Shown here: positions 16,521 through 25,297 of the stretch, piece by piece
How the letters are laid out: each line of letters begins with the position of its first letter
How positions within the stretch are numbered: the stretch's first letter is position 1
Assembly: GCA_902782225.1 (NCBI GenBank)
Contig: CACZMF010000020.1
Coordinates: forward strand, 1 to 37,998
DNA length: 37,998 nucleotides
Reading direction: 5' to 3'
Origin: an uncultured Bacteroidia bacterium
GTDB taxonomy: Bacteria; Bacteroidota; Bacteroidia; Bacteroidales; UBA932
Made by a program: the position numbers and the translations under genes
The notes under the pieces: model-generated
What the model was told of the DNA's origin: nothing
Databases searched by the model: none
Seen by the model: the letters and a program-made list of their open reading frames with translations, nothing else

Positions 16521-17105
16521 CTACAACTTGTCTATATACAGCACGCCATCCAGGTGGTCGGTCTCATGCTGGAAAATAACGGCGGTGAAGCCCTGCACCC
16601 TTTCTGTCGTATCACGTCCCGACGGAGCCGTGTAGGTGATGTCGATGTCCCTGTAGCGTTGCACCTCGCCACGCATGCCGGGCACCGACAAGCAGCCTTC
16701 CCTGCCGGCCTCAGTCTCTCCGCGCACCCCTGTGATGCGGATGTTGGGATAGACCTCGAACGGCTCTCCGGGCTTGTCGAAACGCTGGACGGCGACGACT
16801 CGCCGGAGTATACCCACCTGCGGCCCCGCGATTCCGACGCCATCCTGCTCGGGACTGGTCACGGTGGTGATCATCTTACGCGCAAGTTCCTCATACAGAG
16901 GATCTGCGAGCTCGGCAGATGAGATTTCACAGCTGGGCTGGCGCAGAAGCAGCGAATCCGCCTGATCCTGTATGGTCAGCACACGCATCACGGGCTCCGG
17001 GCTCTCGATAAGGCCGCGTTCTGCTTCGCTCCACACGGCGGGAGCGGTGCATCCGGAGACAAGGGCAAGGGAAGCAAGGCCCTTCATACAATTGCGCAAG
17101 TTCAT
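16521..17105 (-). CDS. Peptide deformylase-like lipoprotein (exported)
   Basis: A 194-residue protein with all three peptide deformylase signatures: GVGIAGPQVG, EGCLS (Cys138) and HETDH (His180, Glu181, His184), the usual metal ligands and catalytic glutamate. Unlike the housekeeping enzyme, it starts with a lipoprotein signal ending VSGC, with the lipidated Cys at residue 19, so it should sit in the envelope, where N-formylated nascent chains are not expected. The ATG at 17105 was chosen because a TATTTTTG box lies 22 nt upstream and the signal peptide starts there; a longer frame opens with TTG at 17138. It may act on other formylated peptides or act as a metallopeptidase. Confidence 0.88.
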   Translation of the reverse strand: MNLRNCMKGLASLALVSGCTAPAVWSEAERGLIESPEPVMRVLTIQDQADSLLLRQPSCEISSAELADPLYEELARKMITTVTSPEQDGVGIAGPQVGILRRVVAVQRFDKPGEPFEVYPNIRITGVRGETEAGREGCLSVPGMRGEVQRYRDIDITYTAPSGRDTTERVQGFTAVIFQHETDHLDGVLYIDKL

Positions 17106-17127
17106 GACAATGTTATTTGGAGACGTA

Positions 17128-17135
17128 CAAAAATA
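17128..17135 (-). promoter_or_regulatory. -7 box for the exported deformylase
   Basis: TATTTTTG on the minus strand, fitting TAnnTTTG, 22 nt upstream of ATG 17105. The 55-nt divergent gap to the S46 gene holds little else. Confidence 0.55.
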
Positions 17136-17160
17136 CAATATTTTTTAGCATCTTTGGCGT

Positions 17161-19299
17161 ATGAAAAGAATAATTGTCTCCTTGATTCTCATTTCGTTGC
17201 TTGCGCCATGCGCCAGCGCCGACGAAGGAATGTGGCTTCCCTCCCTGATAGCAAAACGTATAGACGACATGGGCAGCAAAGGATGCCGGCTCACCGCTGA
17301 AGACATCTACAGCATCAACCAGGCATCCCTGAAAGACGCCGTGGTGCTCTTCGGAGGCGGCTGCACGGGAGAATTGGTCTCCGACCGGGGCCTGCTGCTG
17401 ACCAACCATCACTGCGGCTACAGCTACATCCAGCGCCACTCATCCACGGGCCACGACTACCTGCGCGACGGCTTCTGGGCCTCCTCTCCTGCCGAGGAGC
17501 TCCCCAACCCCGGACTCAGCGTCCGCTTCCTGGACCGCATGGAAGAAGTGACCGCCCAGGTGCTCCACGGCTTTTCCGAGGGGATGAGCGAAAGCCAGAG
17601 AGATTCGGTGGTCGCCGTTAATTCGAAATCGATAATACGGAGTATTGACAATCCGGCCAAAGGCATCAAAGCCAGTATTGAGGCCCTGTACTACGCCAAC
17701 CAGTACTACCTTTTCGTCTATCGCATCTACCGTGACGTCCGGCTTGTCGGCGCGCCCCCTTCGTCGATAGGCAAGTTCGGCGGCGACACCGACAACTGGA
17801 TGTGGCCCCGGCACACCGGCGATTTCTCCGTATTCCGCATCTACGCCGACAAGGACGGCAACCCTGCCGACTACTCCCCCGACAATGTGCCCTACAAGCC
17901 CCGCAAGCATTTCCGCATTTCCACCAGGGGCCTTCGGGAAGGAGACTTCACCTTCGTCTACGGATGTCCCGGCAGCACCCGTGAATACGCCCATTCCGAG
18001 GAAGTCCGCTACATTGCAGAAGTGTCTGATCCCCAGAAGATTGCCCTTCGCACGATACGCCTTGGCATCCAGAAGAAATATATGTCCCAAAGCCAGGAGG
18101 TACGCATCCAGTATTCTTCAAAGAACGCCTCCACCGCCAACGCCTGGAAGAAATGGCAGGGCGAATCGAAAGGTATAGCCCGGCTCCGCACAGTAGAGGC
18201 CAAGCAGGACTTCGAGCGCCGTTTCGAGGCCTGGGCGAAAGGCACGCAATACGAAGGCCTGACTTCCCGCATCAAGACGATCTATGAGCGGCGGGAGCCC
18301 AGCTATCTTGCCTATGAGTATTTCTACGAAACCATCCGCAGCATAGAGATCCTTCATTTTGCATCCAATATCCAGAACTGCCTGAAAGGCGGAAGGCCGA
18401 TCGGGCCAGTGGTGGCGTCTTTTTTCAAGGACTACTACCGTCCCATTGATGAGGAGTGTTTCGCTGCCCTCGTCGATGCATTCGACAAGAATATGCCCGA
18501 GGTATTCAAGCCTGCGTATTTCAAGCAAAAAATGGCTGCGTTCGGCAGTGCTGCCGCCTGGCGGGACGACGTTTTCTCCCGGAGCATCTTCACGGACAGG
18601 GACAAAGTCTCCGCTCTGACCAAAGCGGACCTGAAGGCCCTTGAGAGCGATCCTGCCTGCGAACTGTACAATGCTTTCCAGAGCTGGTATGAGAAGGATT
18701 TACGCCCGGTCATAGTATCGACAGACCACGAACTCAGGAGTGCGATGCGCGAGTATATGAAGGCTCAGATGCTTTTCGAGCCGGACAAGGCTTTCTATCC
18801 CGACGCCAACCTGACCCTGCGTGTTGCCTACGGGCAGGTCAAGGGCTACAGCCCCTGCGATGCTGTCTATTACAACCCGGTGTCGACCCTCAAGGGCATA
18901 ATCGAGAAAGACAATCCCGACATTTTCGACTACAATATCCCGCAGAAACTCCGTGACATCTATGCGGAAGGCGGCCACGAATCCCAGCCTGTCTGCTTCC
19001 TTGCGACAAACCACACCTCCGGCGGCAACTCCGGAAGTCCGGTGCTGAACGCCGACGGCGAGCTGGTGGGAATAAATTTCGACAGGGTGTGGGAAGGAAC
19101 GATGAGCGACATCGTGTTCGATCCCGACTACTGCCGCAACATTTCCATAGACATACGTTACCTCCTGTTCATCATCGAACGGGTGGGCGGCGCAGGATGG
19201 CTGCTGGACGAGATGGATTTCGCGCCCAATGGAAGCTATCAACGGAGCTCTTTAAGAGCAACCCCTCTATTGCGCGCTTGCCGGTTCGTCCAAGGATGA
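17161..19299 (+). CDS. S46 family dipeptidyl peptidase (DPP7/DPP11 type)
   Basis: A 712-residue periplasmic serine exopeptidase that would remove dipeptides from the N-terminus of oligopeptides for asaccharolytic growth. It has a signal peptide (MKRIIVSLILISLLAPCASA), DEGMWLP at the mature start as in the family, LLLTNHHCGY with the catalytic histidine at 83-84, and SGGNSGSP with nucleophile Ser624, followed by GINFDRVWEG. Length is typical of DPP7/DPP11; I cannot decide the S1 specificity. After the usual end (WLLDEM) there is an unexpected tail of about 24 residues, and its coding end overlaps the convergent neighbouring gene by 33 nt. Confidence 0.93.
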   Translation: MKRIIVSLILISLLAPCASADEGMWLPSLIAKRIDDMGSKGCRLTAEDIYSINQASLKDAVVLFGGGCTGELVSDRGLLLTNHHCGYSYIQRHSSTGHDYLRDGFWASSPAEELPNPGLSVRFLDRMEEVTAQVLHGFSEGMSESQRDSVVAVNSKSIIRSIDNPAKGIKASIEALYYANQYYLFVYRIYRDVRLVGAPPSSIGKFGGDTDNWMWPRHTGDFSVFRIYADKDGNPADYSPDNVPYKPRKHFRISTRGLREGDFTFVYGCPGSTREYAHSEEVRYIAEVSDPQKIALRTIRLGIQKKYMSQSQEVRIQYSSKNASTANAWKKWQGESKGIARLRTVEAKQDFERRFEAWAKGTQYEGLTSRIKTIYERREPSYLAYEYFYETIRSIEILHFASNIQNCLKGGRPIGPVVASFFKDYYRPIDEECFAALVDAFDKNMPEVFKPAYFKQKMAAFGSAAAWRDDVFSRSIFTDRDKVSALTKADLKALESDPACELYNAFQSWYEKDLRPVIVSTDHELRSAMREYMKAQMLFEPDKAFYPDANLTLRVAYGQVKGYSPCDAVYYNPVSTLKGIIEKDNPDIFDYNIPQKLRDIYAEGGHESQPVCFLATNHTSGGNSGSPVLNADGELVGINFDRVWEGTMSDIVFDPDYCRNISIDIRYLLFIIERVGGAGWLLDEMDFAPNGSYQRSSLRATPLLRACRFVQG

Positions 19300-20301
19300 G
19301 CCGGCATATTGCATAGTAATCAAGCTGACCTGGTCGAAACAGCTCTCATCATTCTTTATCCTGACCACCTGCTCGATAATCAAAGCCACAGGCCATCCGG
19401 TATAAATATGGATTGCATTTATCGAATGGCGTTCAGCCGTGACTTCCATATTCGTGGATGCTGCCTCTTCCAGCCACTTGTCCATATACTCCTGCAACTC
19501 GTCGTCGTCCGAGGTCCGGGCCCGGAACTGACTCTCTACAGCCTTCTCCATAATCGGCATCAGAGCGTCGCTTTCAAGACTTGCGTAAGAATCTATGACC
19601 ACGTAAGTTGAATCTGAGGCTTCCTGGTCCACCCAAGTCTCGATTTCAGCCTCCACATCCTGACCGCCGACTACTTTTTCGAATGTATAACGGCCTGTAT
19701 ATGAGGTAGTCGTATCGAGCCGCTCTCCGTGGTACTTCAAAAGATCCTTGACGTCCCGGTAGCAGAGGTCTGTCAAACGGTCGGAATCGGCAAAGAGGGC
19801 ATTATACCCTTGCGCAAACTTCTCAAGCTCCTCGAGGGCCTGTTTATCCTTCTTCGGGATAAGCTTTTCATATTTTTCCTTCACGGAGGGCAGCAGATTG
19901 CACATTTTGCTTGATGACCTCCCGGCTTGCAGGATATAAGTAATAGAGCCGAATTGATCTGTCTCGAAATCCATCGAGAGGCTGTCGAGCAATTCGGTCG
20001 AGAAACGCTGCACGAGTTCGTTTTCTATTAGCGAATCGTAAAGCCCACGGTAACTGAGGCGGAATACATATGAAGTATCCGTCTCATCCAGAACGTCGAT
20101 TATAGCAGTGCCGCCGGATTTGTGCTGGACGGTCTCTACGCTGTCCTGGACCTGCTTCACCACCGCCTCGGTCTTATAAACCGCACGGTCCCCTTTCGCC
20201 CAATAGGCGACGATTGCCACCGTGGAATCACCCTGCCATTGAGCAAAAGAGGGTAAGGAAAAGAAAAAAGCCGCCAGAGCGGCTGTAATGCTTTTCATCA
20301 T
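19267..20301 (-). CDS. Secreted protein of unknown function
   Basis: A 344-residue protein with signal peptide MMKSITAALAAFFFSLPSFA followed by QWQGDSTVAIVAYWAKGD. The mature region contains TDTSYVFRLSYRG, FETDQFGSITYI and a second half that seems to restate the pattern (YTGRYTFEKVVGGQ, ASDSTYVVIDSYAS). I do not recognise the family. Its start overlaps the stop of the upstream membrane protein gene (ATGA at 20298-20301), so the two form an operon. Its 3' end overlaps the S46 peptidase gene by 33 nt. Confidence 0.82.
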   Translation of the reverse strand: MMKSITAALAAFFFSLPSFAQWQGDSTVAIVAYWAKGDRAVYKTEAVVKQVQDSVETVQHKSGGTAIIDVLDETDTSYVFRLSYRGLYDSLIENELVQRFSTELLDSLSMDFETDQFGSITYILQAGRSSSKMCNLLPSVKEKYEKLIPKKDKQALEELEKFAQGYNALFADSDRLTDLCYRDVKDLLKYHGERLDTTTSYTGRYTFEKVVGGQDVEAEIETWVDQEASDSTYVVIDSYASLESDALMPIMEKAVESQFRARTSDDDELQEYMDKWLEEAASTNMEVTAERHSINAIHIYTGWPVALIIEQVVRIKNDESCFDQVSLITMQYAGSSLDEPASAQ

Positions 20302-20729
20302 AGACTTATCTCATCTCCGGACATCACGTACGGAATCTCGGACGAGACTGAGGCATTGTCGCCTACCGAAAGAATCTCATACACGACATACTTCTGCATA
20401 CCCCTCCAGGGAAGCATCCCGTTGTATTCTTTGTAGCGAAGCTCGACCACTCGGCCGCTGCAGCGCATCAGGGAATCGGCAACGGCCTTGTCCACCACTG
20501 AGAAATTGAATTCGTTGGACTGGATACCCGTACCCTTCTTGGCTCCGCGGAATCCCGTCTGGATGAGACGGCCCTCGTAGGTCTTCCACACCCATCCCTT
20601 ATACACTATCTGGTTGAGCTCACCGGCCTTGACGCCTTCGCCCAGCACGAAATAGAACTTGAAATACACGAAGCCTGCGCCTGCCAGAAGCAGGATTACT
20701 ATTACCCAGGCAAAAATCTTGGACTTCAT
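20298..20729 (-). CDS. Single-pass membrane protein (often mislabelled 6-phosphogluconate dehydrogenase in Bacteroidota)
   Basis: A 143-residue protein with one N-terminal transmembrane helix (about residues 6-27) and an extracytoplasmic domain with KTYEGRLIQTGFRG, VVDKAVADSL and VELRYKEYN followed by LPWRG. This matches a small Bacteroidota family that I recall being annotated as 6-phosphogluconate dehydrogenase without any dehydrogenase features; no nucleotide-binding motif is present here. The ATG at 20729 was chosen because the earlier codon at 20735 is TTG and a TATATTTG box lies 22 nt upstream of 20729. It is coupled by ATGA overlap to the secreted protein downstream. Confidence 0.78.
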   Translation of the reverse strand: MKSKIFAWVIVILLLAGAGFVYFKFYFVLGEGVKAGELNQIVYKGWVWKTYEGRLIQTGFRGAKKGTGIQSNEFNFSVVDKAVADSLMRCSGRVVELRYKEYNGMLPWRGMQKYVVYEILSVGDNASVSSEIPYVMSGDEISL

Positions 20730-20751
20730 AATCAATAAGTGTTTGAGTTCA

Positions 20752-20759
20752 CAAATATA
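20752..20759 (-). promoter_or_regulatory. -7 box for the leftward two-gene operon
   Basis: TATATTTG on the minus strand, 22 nt before ATG 20729, the same spacing as for the deformylase and TlpA-like genes. Confidence 0.6.
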
Positions 20760-20773
20760 ATAAATATTTGTTT

Positions 20774-20781
20774 TAAATTTG
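20774..20781 (+). promoter_or_regulatory. -7 box for the O-acetylation-like operon
   Basis: TAAATTTG, fitting TAnnTTTG and ending 9 nt before ATG 20791, which would give a leader of only a few nt. It lies 14 nt from the divergent box at 20752-20759. Confidence 0.5.
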
Positions 20782-20790
20782 CGATTTGTT

Positions 20791-22191
20791 ATGTCAAGTC
20801 ACAAGGTTCTGCTGTTCATCCTTGCCGTCTATCTGCTTTTAGCCGGCATATGCATGGTCTTCCCCGAAGACGGCCTGCATTCAGGAAGCGTGTCCCTGCG
20901 TTTCCCCACCATCTCAGAAATGGCGGAATCCTTCGTGCCTGGAGAGCCTGAGCCGGAGGGGCCAAGCCCCGAAGAACTGATACGCCAGAGACTTGAAGCC
21001 CTGCGGCAGACCGAGCACGAGAGGCTCGACACATTCATGCGCACGAGCCCGTCGAGGATCTGCTTTCCCAACGACGACGCCACCTTGTTCGACCCTTTTT
21101 TCAGAGCAATGGAATCTGCAGGCAAAGAGCATGTGCGCATACTCCATTACGGAGATTCACAGCTTGAAGAAGACCGCGTCACATCCACGATACGCGCCGG
21201 TCTCCAGGAAAAGTTCGGCGGAGGAGGCCCTGGACTCCTGCCATTCGGACGGCCATACTACACGCTCTGCGTGTCCCAGTCATCAACGGCCAGCCTGCGC
21301 CGCAGCATTGTGTTCGGCGAGGGAGGCAAACGCAGCGACGGGCGCTACGGGGTTATGGGCCAGTGCGCCCGGATCGACACCAGCGTCTACACGACAGTGT
21401 CTGCCGTAAAGAGCAACCTCTCGCCGAGCCGCCGCTTCAGCAGGCTCACTCTTCTGGCCGGCAACGTGGGCGGATCGCTAAATGTCAAATGCGGCAGCAG
21501 GCAGGTGAAACTCGGTCCTGTCGCCGACGCGTCCGGGGTTGGCCGCATCGTAATCGACCTGCCCGACAGCAGCACCAGCGTGCGTTTTTCCACCTGGGGC
21601 AGCGCCGACATCTACGGCATGCAGCTGGACGACACCCTCGGGGTCAGCGTGGACAACATCCCCATGCGCGGCTGCTCCGGCACGGTTTTCACACGCATCA
21701 GCTCTGCCCAGCTCAGGGATTACGCCGAGCACGACAACGTGCGCATGGTCATACTCCAGTTCGGAGGCAACTCCATGCCCTACCGCAAGAGCGGCAAGGC
21801 GATTTCCGAATACAAGGCCAGCATTGAGAAGCAGATTCGGCACTTACGTTCGGTCATGCCGGATGCCGCCATACTGTTCATCGGCCCGTCCGACATGTCC
21901 ACGAGCGTGAACGGCAGGATGCAGACCTATCCCCATCTGCCTATGATGGTGGATTCCCTGAAAGCCGCCGCGCTCAATTCCGGAGCGGCCTACTGGGACC
22001 TCTACCAGGCCATGGGAGGCAAGGACTCCATGGTCAAGTGGGTGAAGGCGCGCCCGCAGCTGGCCGGCACTGACTATGTCCACTTCACCCCCAGGGGCGC
22101 CGAAGCGATGGGAAAGATGTTCTTCGAGTCGCTGATGCTCTACTACGACTATTACAGGCTGCGCCGCTACGGCAGCATCGAACGGCAATGA
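20791..22191 (+). CDS. SGNH/GDSL hydrolase-like protein, membrane anchored
   Basis: A 466-residue protein with an N-terminal membrane helix or signal anchor (about 5-24), a helical EEL/RQR segment, then an SGNH domain: block I HYGDSQLEED with nucleophile Ser123, ILQFGGNSMP (block III-like, with Gly-Asn), and DYVHFT near the C-terminus (Asp428, His431). This is the catalytic layout of glycan O-acetyltransferases or esterases such as AlgX/AlgJ and PatB. It overlaps the next SGNH gene by ATGA and is followed by an MBOAT gene, supporting transfer of acetyl groups to a glycan outside the cytoplasm. The start at 20791 is the first ATG; 20779 is a TTG overlapping the promoter box. Confidence 0.87.
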   Translation: MSSHKVLLFILAVYLLLAGICMVFPEDGLHSGSVSLRFPTISEMAESFVPGEPEPEGPSPEELIRQRLEALRQTEHERLDTFMRTSPSRICFPNDDATLFDPFFRAMESAGKEHVRILHYGDSQLEEDRVTSTIRAGLQEKFGGGGPGLLPFGRPYYTLCVSQSSTASLRRSIVFGEGGKRSDGRYGVMGQCARIDTSVYTTVSAVKSNLSPSRRFSRLTLLAGNVGGSLNVKCGSRQVKLGPVADASGVGRIVIDLPDSSTSVRFSTWGSADIYGMQLDDTLGVSVDNIPMRGCSGTVFTRISSAQLRDYAEHDNVRMVILQFGGNSMPYRKSGKAISEYKASIEKQIRHLRSVMPDAAILFIGPSDMSTSVNGRMQTYPHLPMMVDSLKAAALNSGAAYWDLYQAMGGKDSMVKWVKARPQLAGTDYVHFTPRGAEAMGKMFFESLMLYYDYYRLRRYGSIERQ

Positions 22192-23393
22192 AGCGGGTCA
22201 TTGCCACATTTTTCTTCGTCCTGCTTTGCCTGTGCTCTTCCGCGCAGGAGATACCGTCCTTCGTAAAAGCCGACAGCGCCGCCCTGCGCTTCCCCGGCTC
22301 ACGTGAACGCTTTGCCCGCTTCGCCTCCCGGCTGAAGCGACTGAAAGACTGCCCGGACAGCAGCGTGACCATCTGGCATGTCGGCGGTTCGCACGTACAG
22401 GCAGGGTGGTTTCCTTCCCGCGTGCGCCACAATTTCGACTCCCTCGGCCACTACCCCTCCGGAGACCGAGGATACATATTCCCATACCCTCTGGCAAAAA
22501 CCAACTGGGACCATTCATTCAGCGCCAGCCGCGAGGGGGAATGGGAAGGCAGCCGCAGTTCGAATCCCAACCGCAAGCTTCCGGTGAAGCCCGACTACGG
22601 CATCACCGGAATAGCCGCGTACACTGCCGACACCACGGCCGCCTTCGGCATCGGCACGCCATATTTCTTCACTCGCCTGCGCATACTCGGCAGCGGCTCC
22701 ACGGATGAGGTTGTGCCTTATGTCGTGGCCGGCTCCGACACTCTTAAATGCCGGCCCGACACGCTGTTGCGCGGATTCGTGGCCGACTTCCCCCGGCCCG
22801 TGGATTCCGTCCGGGTGGAACTCCGGCTGAAAGAAGGCTCATTTTTCACCGTCACCGGGCTGCTCCCTGAGAGCGGTGAAGGCGGCGGCCTGCGCTACGT
22901 CTCGACGGGTGTAAACGGAGCACGCACCACGACCTGGACCGGGCGCTGCCCCGAGTTTTCAAGGGAGCTATCGCTGGTCAAGCCCGACCTCGTGGTCTGG
23001 GGCCTCGGGATAAACGATTCCGCCTGCCCTCCGAAGGATTTCGACCCTGAACGTTTCAAACGCAACTACCGCCGACTGCTCGACCAGGTGCTCAGCCTGC
23101 GGCCTAACTGCGCCTTCGTGTTCGTGACCAACAACGATTCATGGAGATACGCCCGCCGCCGTATGGTCCACAACGACAACGGGCCTACCGTGCAGAAGGC
23201 GATGTATGAACTTGCAGAAGAGTACGACGGCGCAGTCTGGGACCTGTTTTCCCTGATGGGCGGCTTTGGCAGCGCGGATCAATGGCTAAATGCGGAACTG
23301 ATGAAGCCGGACCGGCTCCATTTCACCCGCGAGGGCTACGAATTGCTCGGGGACCTGCTGTATGCGGCCCTGATTAATGAATGCGGGGAATAG
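22188..23393 (+). CDS. Second SGNH/GDSL-like protein with altered block I
   Basis: A 401-residue secreted protein with signal peptide MKRVIATFFFVLLCLCSSAQ. The SGNH pattern is present as HVGGSHVQAG (Ser68), a GLGIND stretch, and DRLHFT (Asp375, His378). In block I the usual Asp before the nucleophile Ser is Gly (GGSH instead of GDSH), while Ser, Asp and His of the triad are kept. It is translationally coupled to the first SGNH gene (ATGA) and lies 4 nt before the MBOAT ATG. It probably serves as a second acetyl transfer or glycan-binding component of the same machine. Confidence 0.85.
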   Translation: MKRVIATFFFVLLCLCSSAQEIPSFVKADSAALRFPGSRERFARFASRLKRLKDCPDSSVTIWHVGGSHVQAGWFPSRVRHNFDSLGHYPSGDRGYIFPYPLAKTNWDHSFSASREGEWEGSRSSNPNRKLPVKPDYGITGIAAYTADTTAAFGIGTPYFFTRLRILGSGSTDEVVPYVVAGSDTLKCRPDTLLRGFVADFPRPVDSVRVELRLKEGSFFTVTGLLPESGEGGGLRYVSTGVNGARTTTWTGRCPEFSRELSLVKPDLVVWGLGINDSACPPKDFDPERFKRNYRRLLDQVLSLRPNCAFVFVTNNDSWRYARRRMVHNDNGPTVQKAMYELAEEYDGAVWDLFSLMGGFGSADQWLNAELMKPDRLHFTREGYELLGDLLYAALINECGE

Positions 23394-23397
23394 CGCC

Positions 23398-25293
23398 ATG
23401 GAGAAGTTGTTTGCATTCGATCCCTCTTCGCCCCTGATTTTCACCCAGTTCTATTTCTGGGCCTTCTTCGGGCTGGTCTATGCAGTATTCTCCCTTGTGA
23501 AGAGCAGGCGCCTGATGCGCAATGCCTTCCTGTTTTTCGCCAGCCTGTTTTTCTATTACAAGACAAGCGGGCTCTCTATACTCATCCTGCTGTTCGTCAT
23601 CTGCTCTGATTTCTTTATCGCAAAGCGGATGGCCCGGGCCCGGGAAGGCGGAGCAGGGCGTAAGGCCTGGCTTGCGCTGAGCGTGTGCATCGACCTCGGG
23701 CTGCTGTGTTACTTCAAGTATGCATACTTCTTCACGGACGTGGTCAACTCGCTCACTGGCCTGGAGTTGAAGGTTGTGGACGTGTTTGCCCAGCTCGGCA
23801 ACATGATTGCCGGCTCTGAGCGCTTCGACGTGGACAAGATAGTGCTGCCCGTGGGCATTTCATTCTTTATCTTCCAGATCATTAGCTACAGCGTGGACGT
23901 GTACAGGAAGGACGTGCAGCCGGTGCGCAACATCCTGGATTTCGGCTTCTACGTGAGCTTTTTCCCGCAGCTGGTGGCCGGGCCCATCGTGCGCGCGTCG
24001 GAATTCATCCCTCAGCTCTACAAGAAGTTCTCGCTTAGCCGCAGGCAGTTCGGAATCGCAGTTTTCTGGATACTCAACGGACTCGGGAAGAAGATTATCC
24101 TGAGCGACTACATAGCCGTCAACTTTATCGACCGCGTGTTCGACAATCCCCTGCTGTTCACCGGGTTCGAGAATTTCGCGGCGCTGTTCGCCTACTCGCT
24201 GCAGGTTTATGCAGACTTTTCCGGCTACACCGACATAGCGATTGGCGTGGCCATGCTGATGGGCTTCTACCTTCCGGTGAACTTCAATTCTCCCTACAAG
24301 GCCCCCAATCCGCAGGACTTCTGGCGCAGGTGGCACATGTCGCTCAGCCGCTGGCTTAAATCATATCTTTATATCCCCCTGGGCGGCAACCGCAGGGCCT
24401 CTTTCGGCACTTACTTCTGGATAATCTTGTTTGCCCTGATAGCCCTGATTCTGTCCGGCAGCTGGGTGGTCTCGGTGATCTTGGTGGTGTCCGGCGCCGC
24501 CATGCTGCTGCTGGCGCATTTCCGGGAGAGCAGCCGCAAGAAGCTCTTCTCCAACATCAACCGCTTCATCACCATGCTCTTCGGGGGCATGTGGCACGGA
24601 GCCAGCTGGAACTTCATCATCTGGGGTGGCCTTAATGGCATTGGAATGATAGTGTACATACTCTGGAAGGATATGAAATGGGGCGTGCGGCTCTTCCTCA
24701 CGGGTGCGCTCGCCATCGGGCTTGCCGCGCTCTGCCGCTTCCACCCCGAGCCGGTGTGGCGCATCCTCTCTGTGTGGACCGCCGTCATATGCCTTGGCAC
24801 CCTGGTGCGTTTCATCTACCACCTGTTCCGCCCCGACGCCGCCGGAGCCCCTTCTTCAGGGATGGACAGCGTGCGCAAGCCCCTTCGGGGACGCAATGCC
24901 CGGACGGCGTGGCTTGGCACCATATGGGCTGTAGCACAGACTTTTACGTTCATCACCTTCACCCGCCTCTTCTTCCGCAGCGGCTCCAACCTGGATCCCG
25001 CCACCGCCAATCAGGTGGCCTGGGAGACTGCGCGCAACATGGTGGCCCAGATCGGCTCCCAGTGGGATCTGTCCCTCATTCCCGACATCTGCGCAGGCTA
25101 CTGGAAGGTCTTCGCGCTGGTGGTCGCCGGAATGGTCATCCATCTCCTGCCGGCCCGCTTCAAGCGCCGCTACCGCCTGGGCTTCGCTTCCCTGCCCCTT
25201 CCGCTGATGGCAGTTGCCGCATCCGCTATAGTGTTCATTCTATATCAGTTCGTGACCGCTGATACCCAGCCGTTTATATATTTCCAATTCTGA
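23398..25293 (+). CDS. MBOAT family O-acyltransferase (AlgI-like)
   Basis: A 631-residue polytopic membrane protein of the membrane-bound O-acyltransferase family, which passes acyl groups across the inner membrane. About ten or more hydrophobic helices are visible. Signature regions are FWRRWHMSLSRW followed by YIPLGGNR (His313) and GGMWHGASWNF with the catalytic His400. It is longer than AlgI because of an additional C-terminal membrane region after residue 420. The start at 23398 was preferred over the in-frame ATG at 23377 because a GGGGA ribosome-site-like run precedes it and the other start would overlap the SGNH gene. It cooperates with the two SGNH proteins upstream. Confidence 0.9.
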   Translation: MEKLFAFDPSSPLIFTQFYFWAFFGLVYAVFSLVKSRRLMRNAFLFFASLFFYYKTSGLSILILLFVICSDFFIAKRMARAREGGAGRKAWLALSVCIDLGLLCYFKYAYFFTDVVNSLTGLELKVVDVFAQLGNMIAGSERFDVDKIVLPVGISFFIFQIISYSVDVYRKDVQPVRNILDFGFYVSFFPQLVAGPIVRASEFIPQLYKKFSLSRRQFGIAVFWILNGLGKKIILSDYIAVNFIDRVFDNPLLFTGFENFAALFAYSLQVYADFSGYTDIAIGVAMLMGFYLPVNFNSPYKAPNPQDFWRRWHMSLSRWLKSYLYIPLGGNRRASFGTYFWIILFALIALILSGSWVVSVILVVSGAAMLLLAHFRESSRKKLFSNINRFITMLFGGMWHGASWNFIIWGGLNGIGMIVYILWKDMKWGVRLFLTGALAIGLAALCRFHPEPVWRILSVWTAVICLGTLVRFIYHLFRPDAAGAPSSGMDSVRKPLRGRNARTAWLGTIWAVAQTFTFITFTRLFFRSGSNLDPATANQVAWETARNMVAQIGSQWDLSLIPDICAGYWKVFALVVAGMVIHLLPARFKRRYRLGFASLPLPLMAVAASAIVFILYQFVTADTQPFIYFQF

Positions 25294-25297
25294 CGAT

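Noticed and set aside
20298-20729. 6-phosphogluconate dehydrogenase
   Set aside because: The family label is common, but the protein has a membrane helix, is only 143 residues long and shows no nucleotide-binding or dehydrogenase motif.
23377-23397. Earlier ATG for the MBOAT gene
   Set aside because: It would overlap the SGNH gene and lacks a ribosome site, whereas 23398 has a GGGGA run in front. It cannot be fully excluded.
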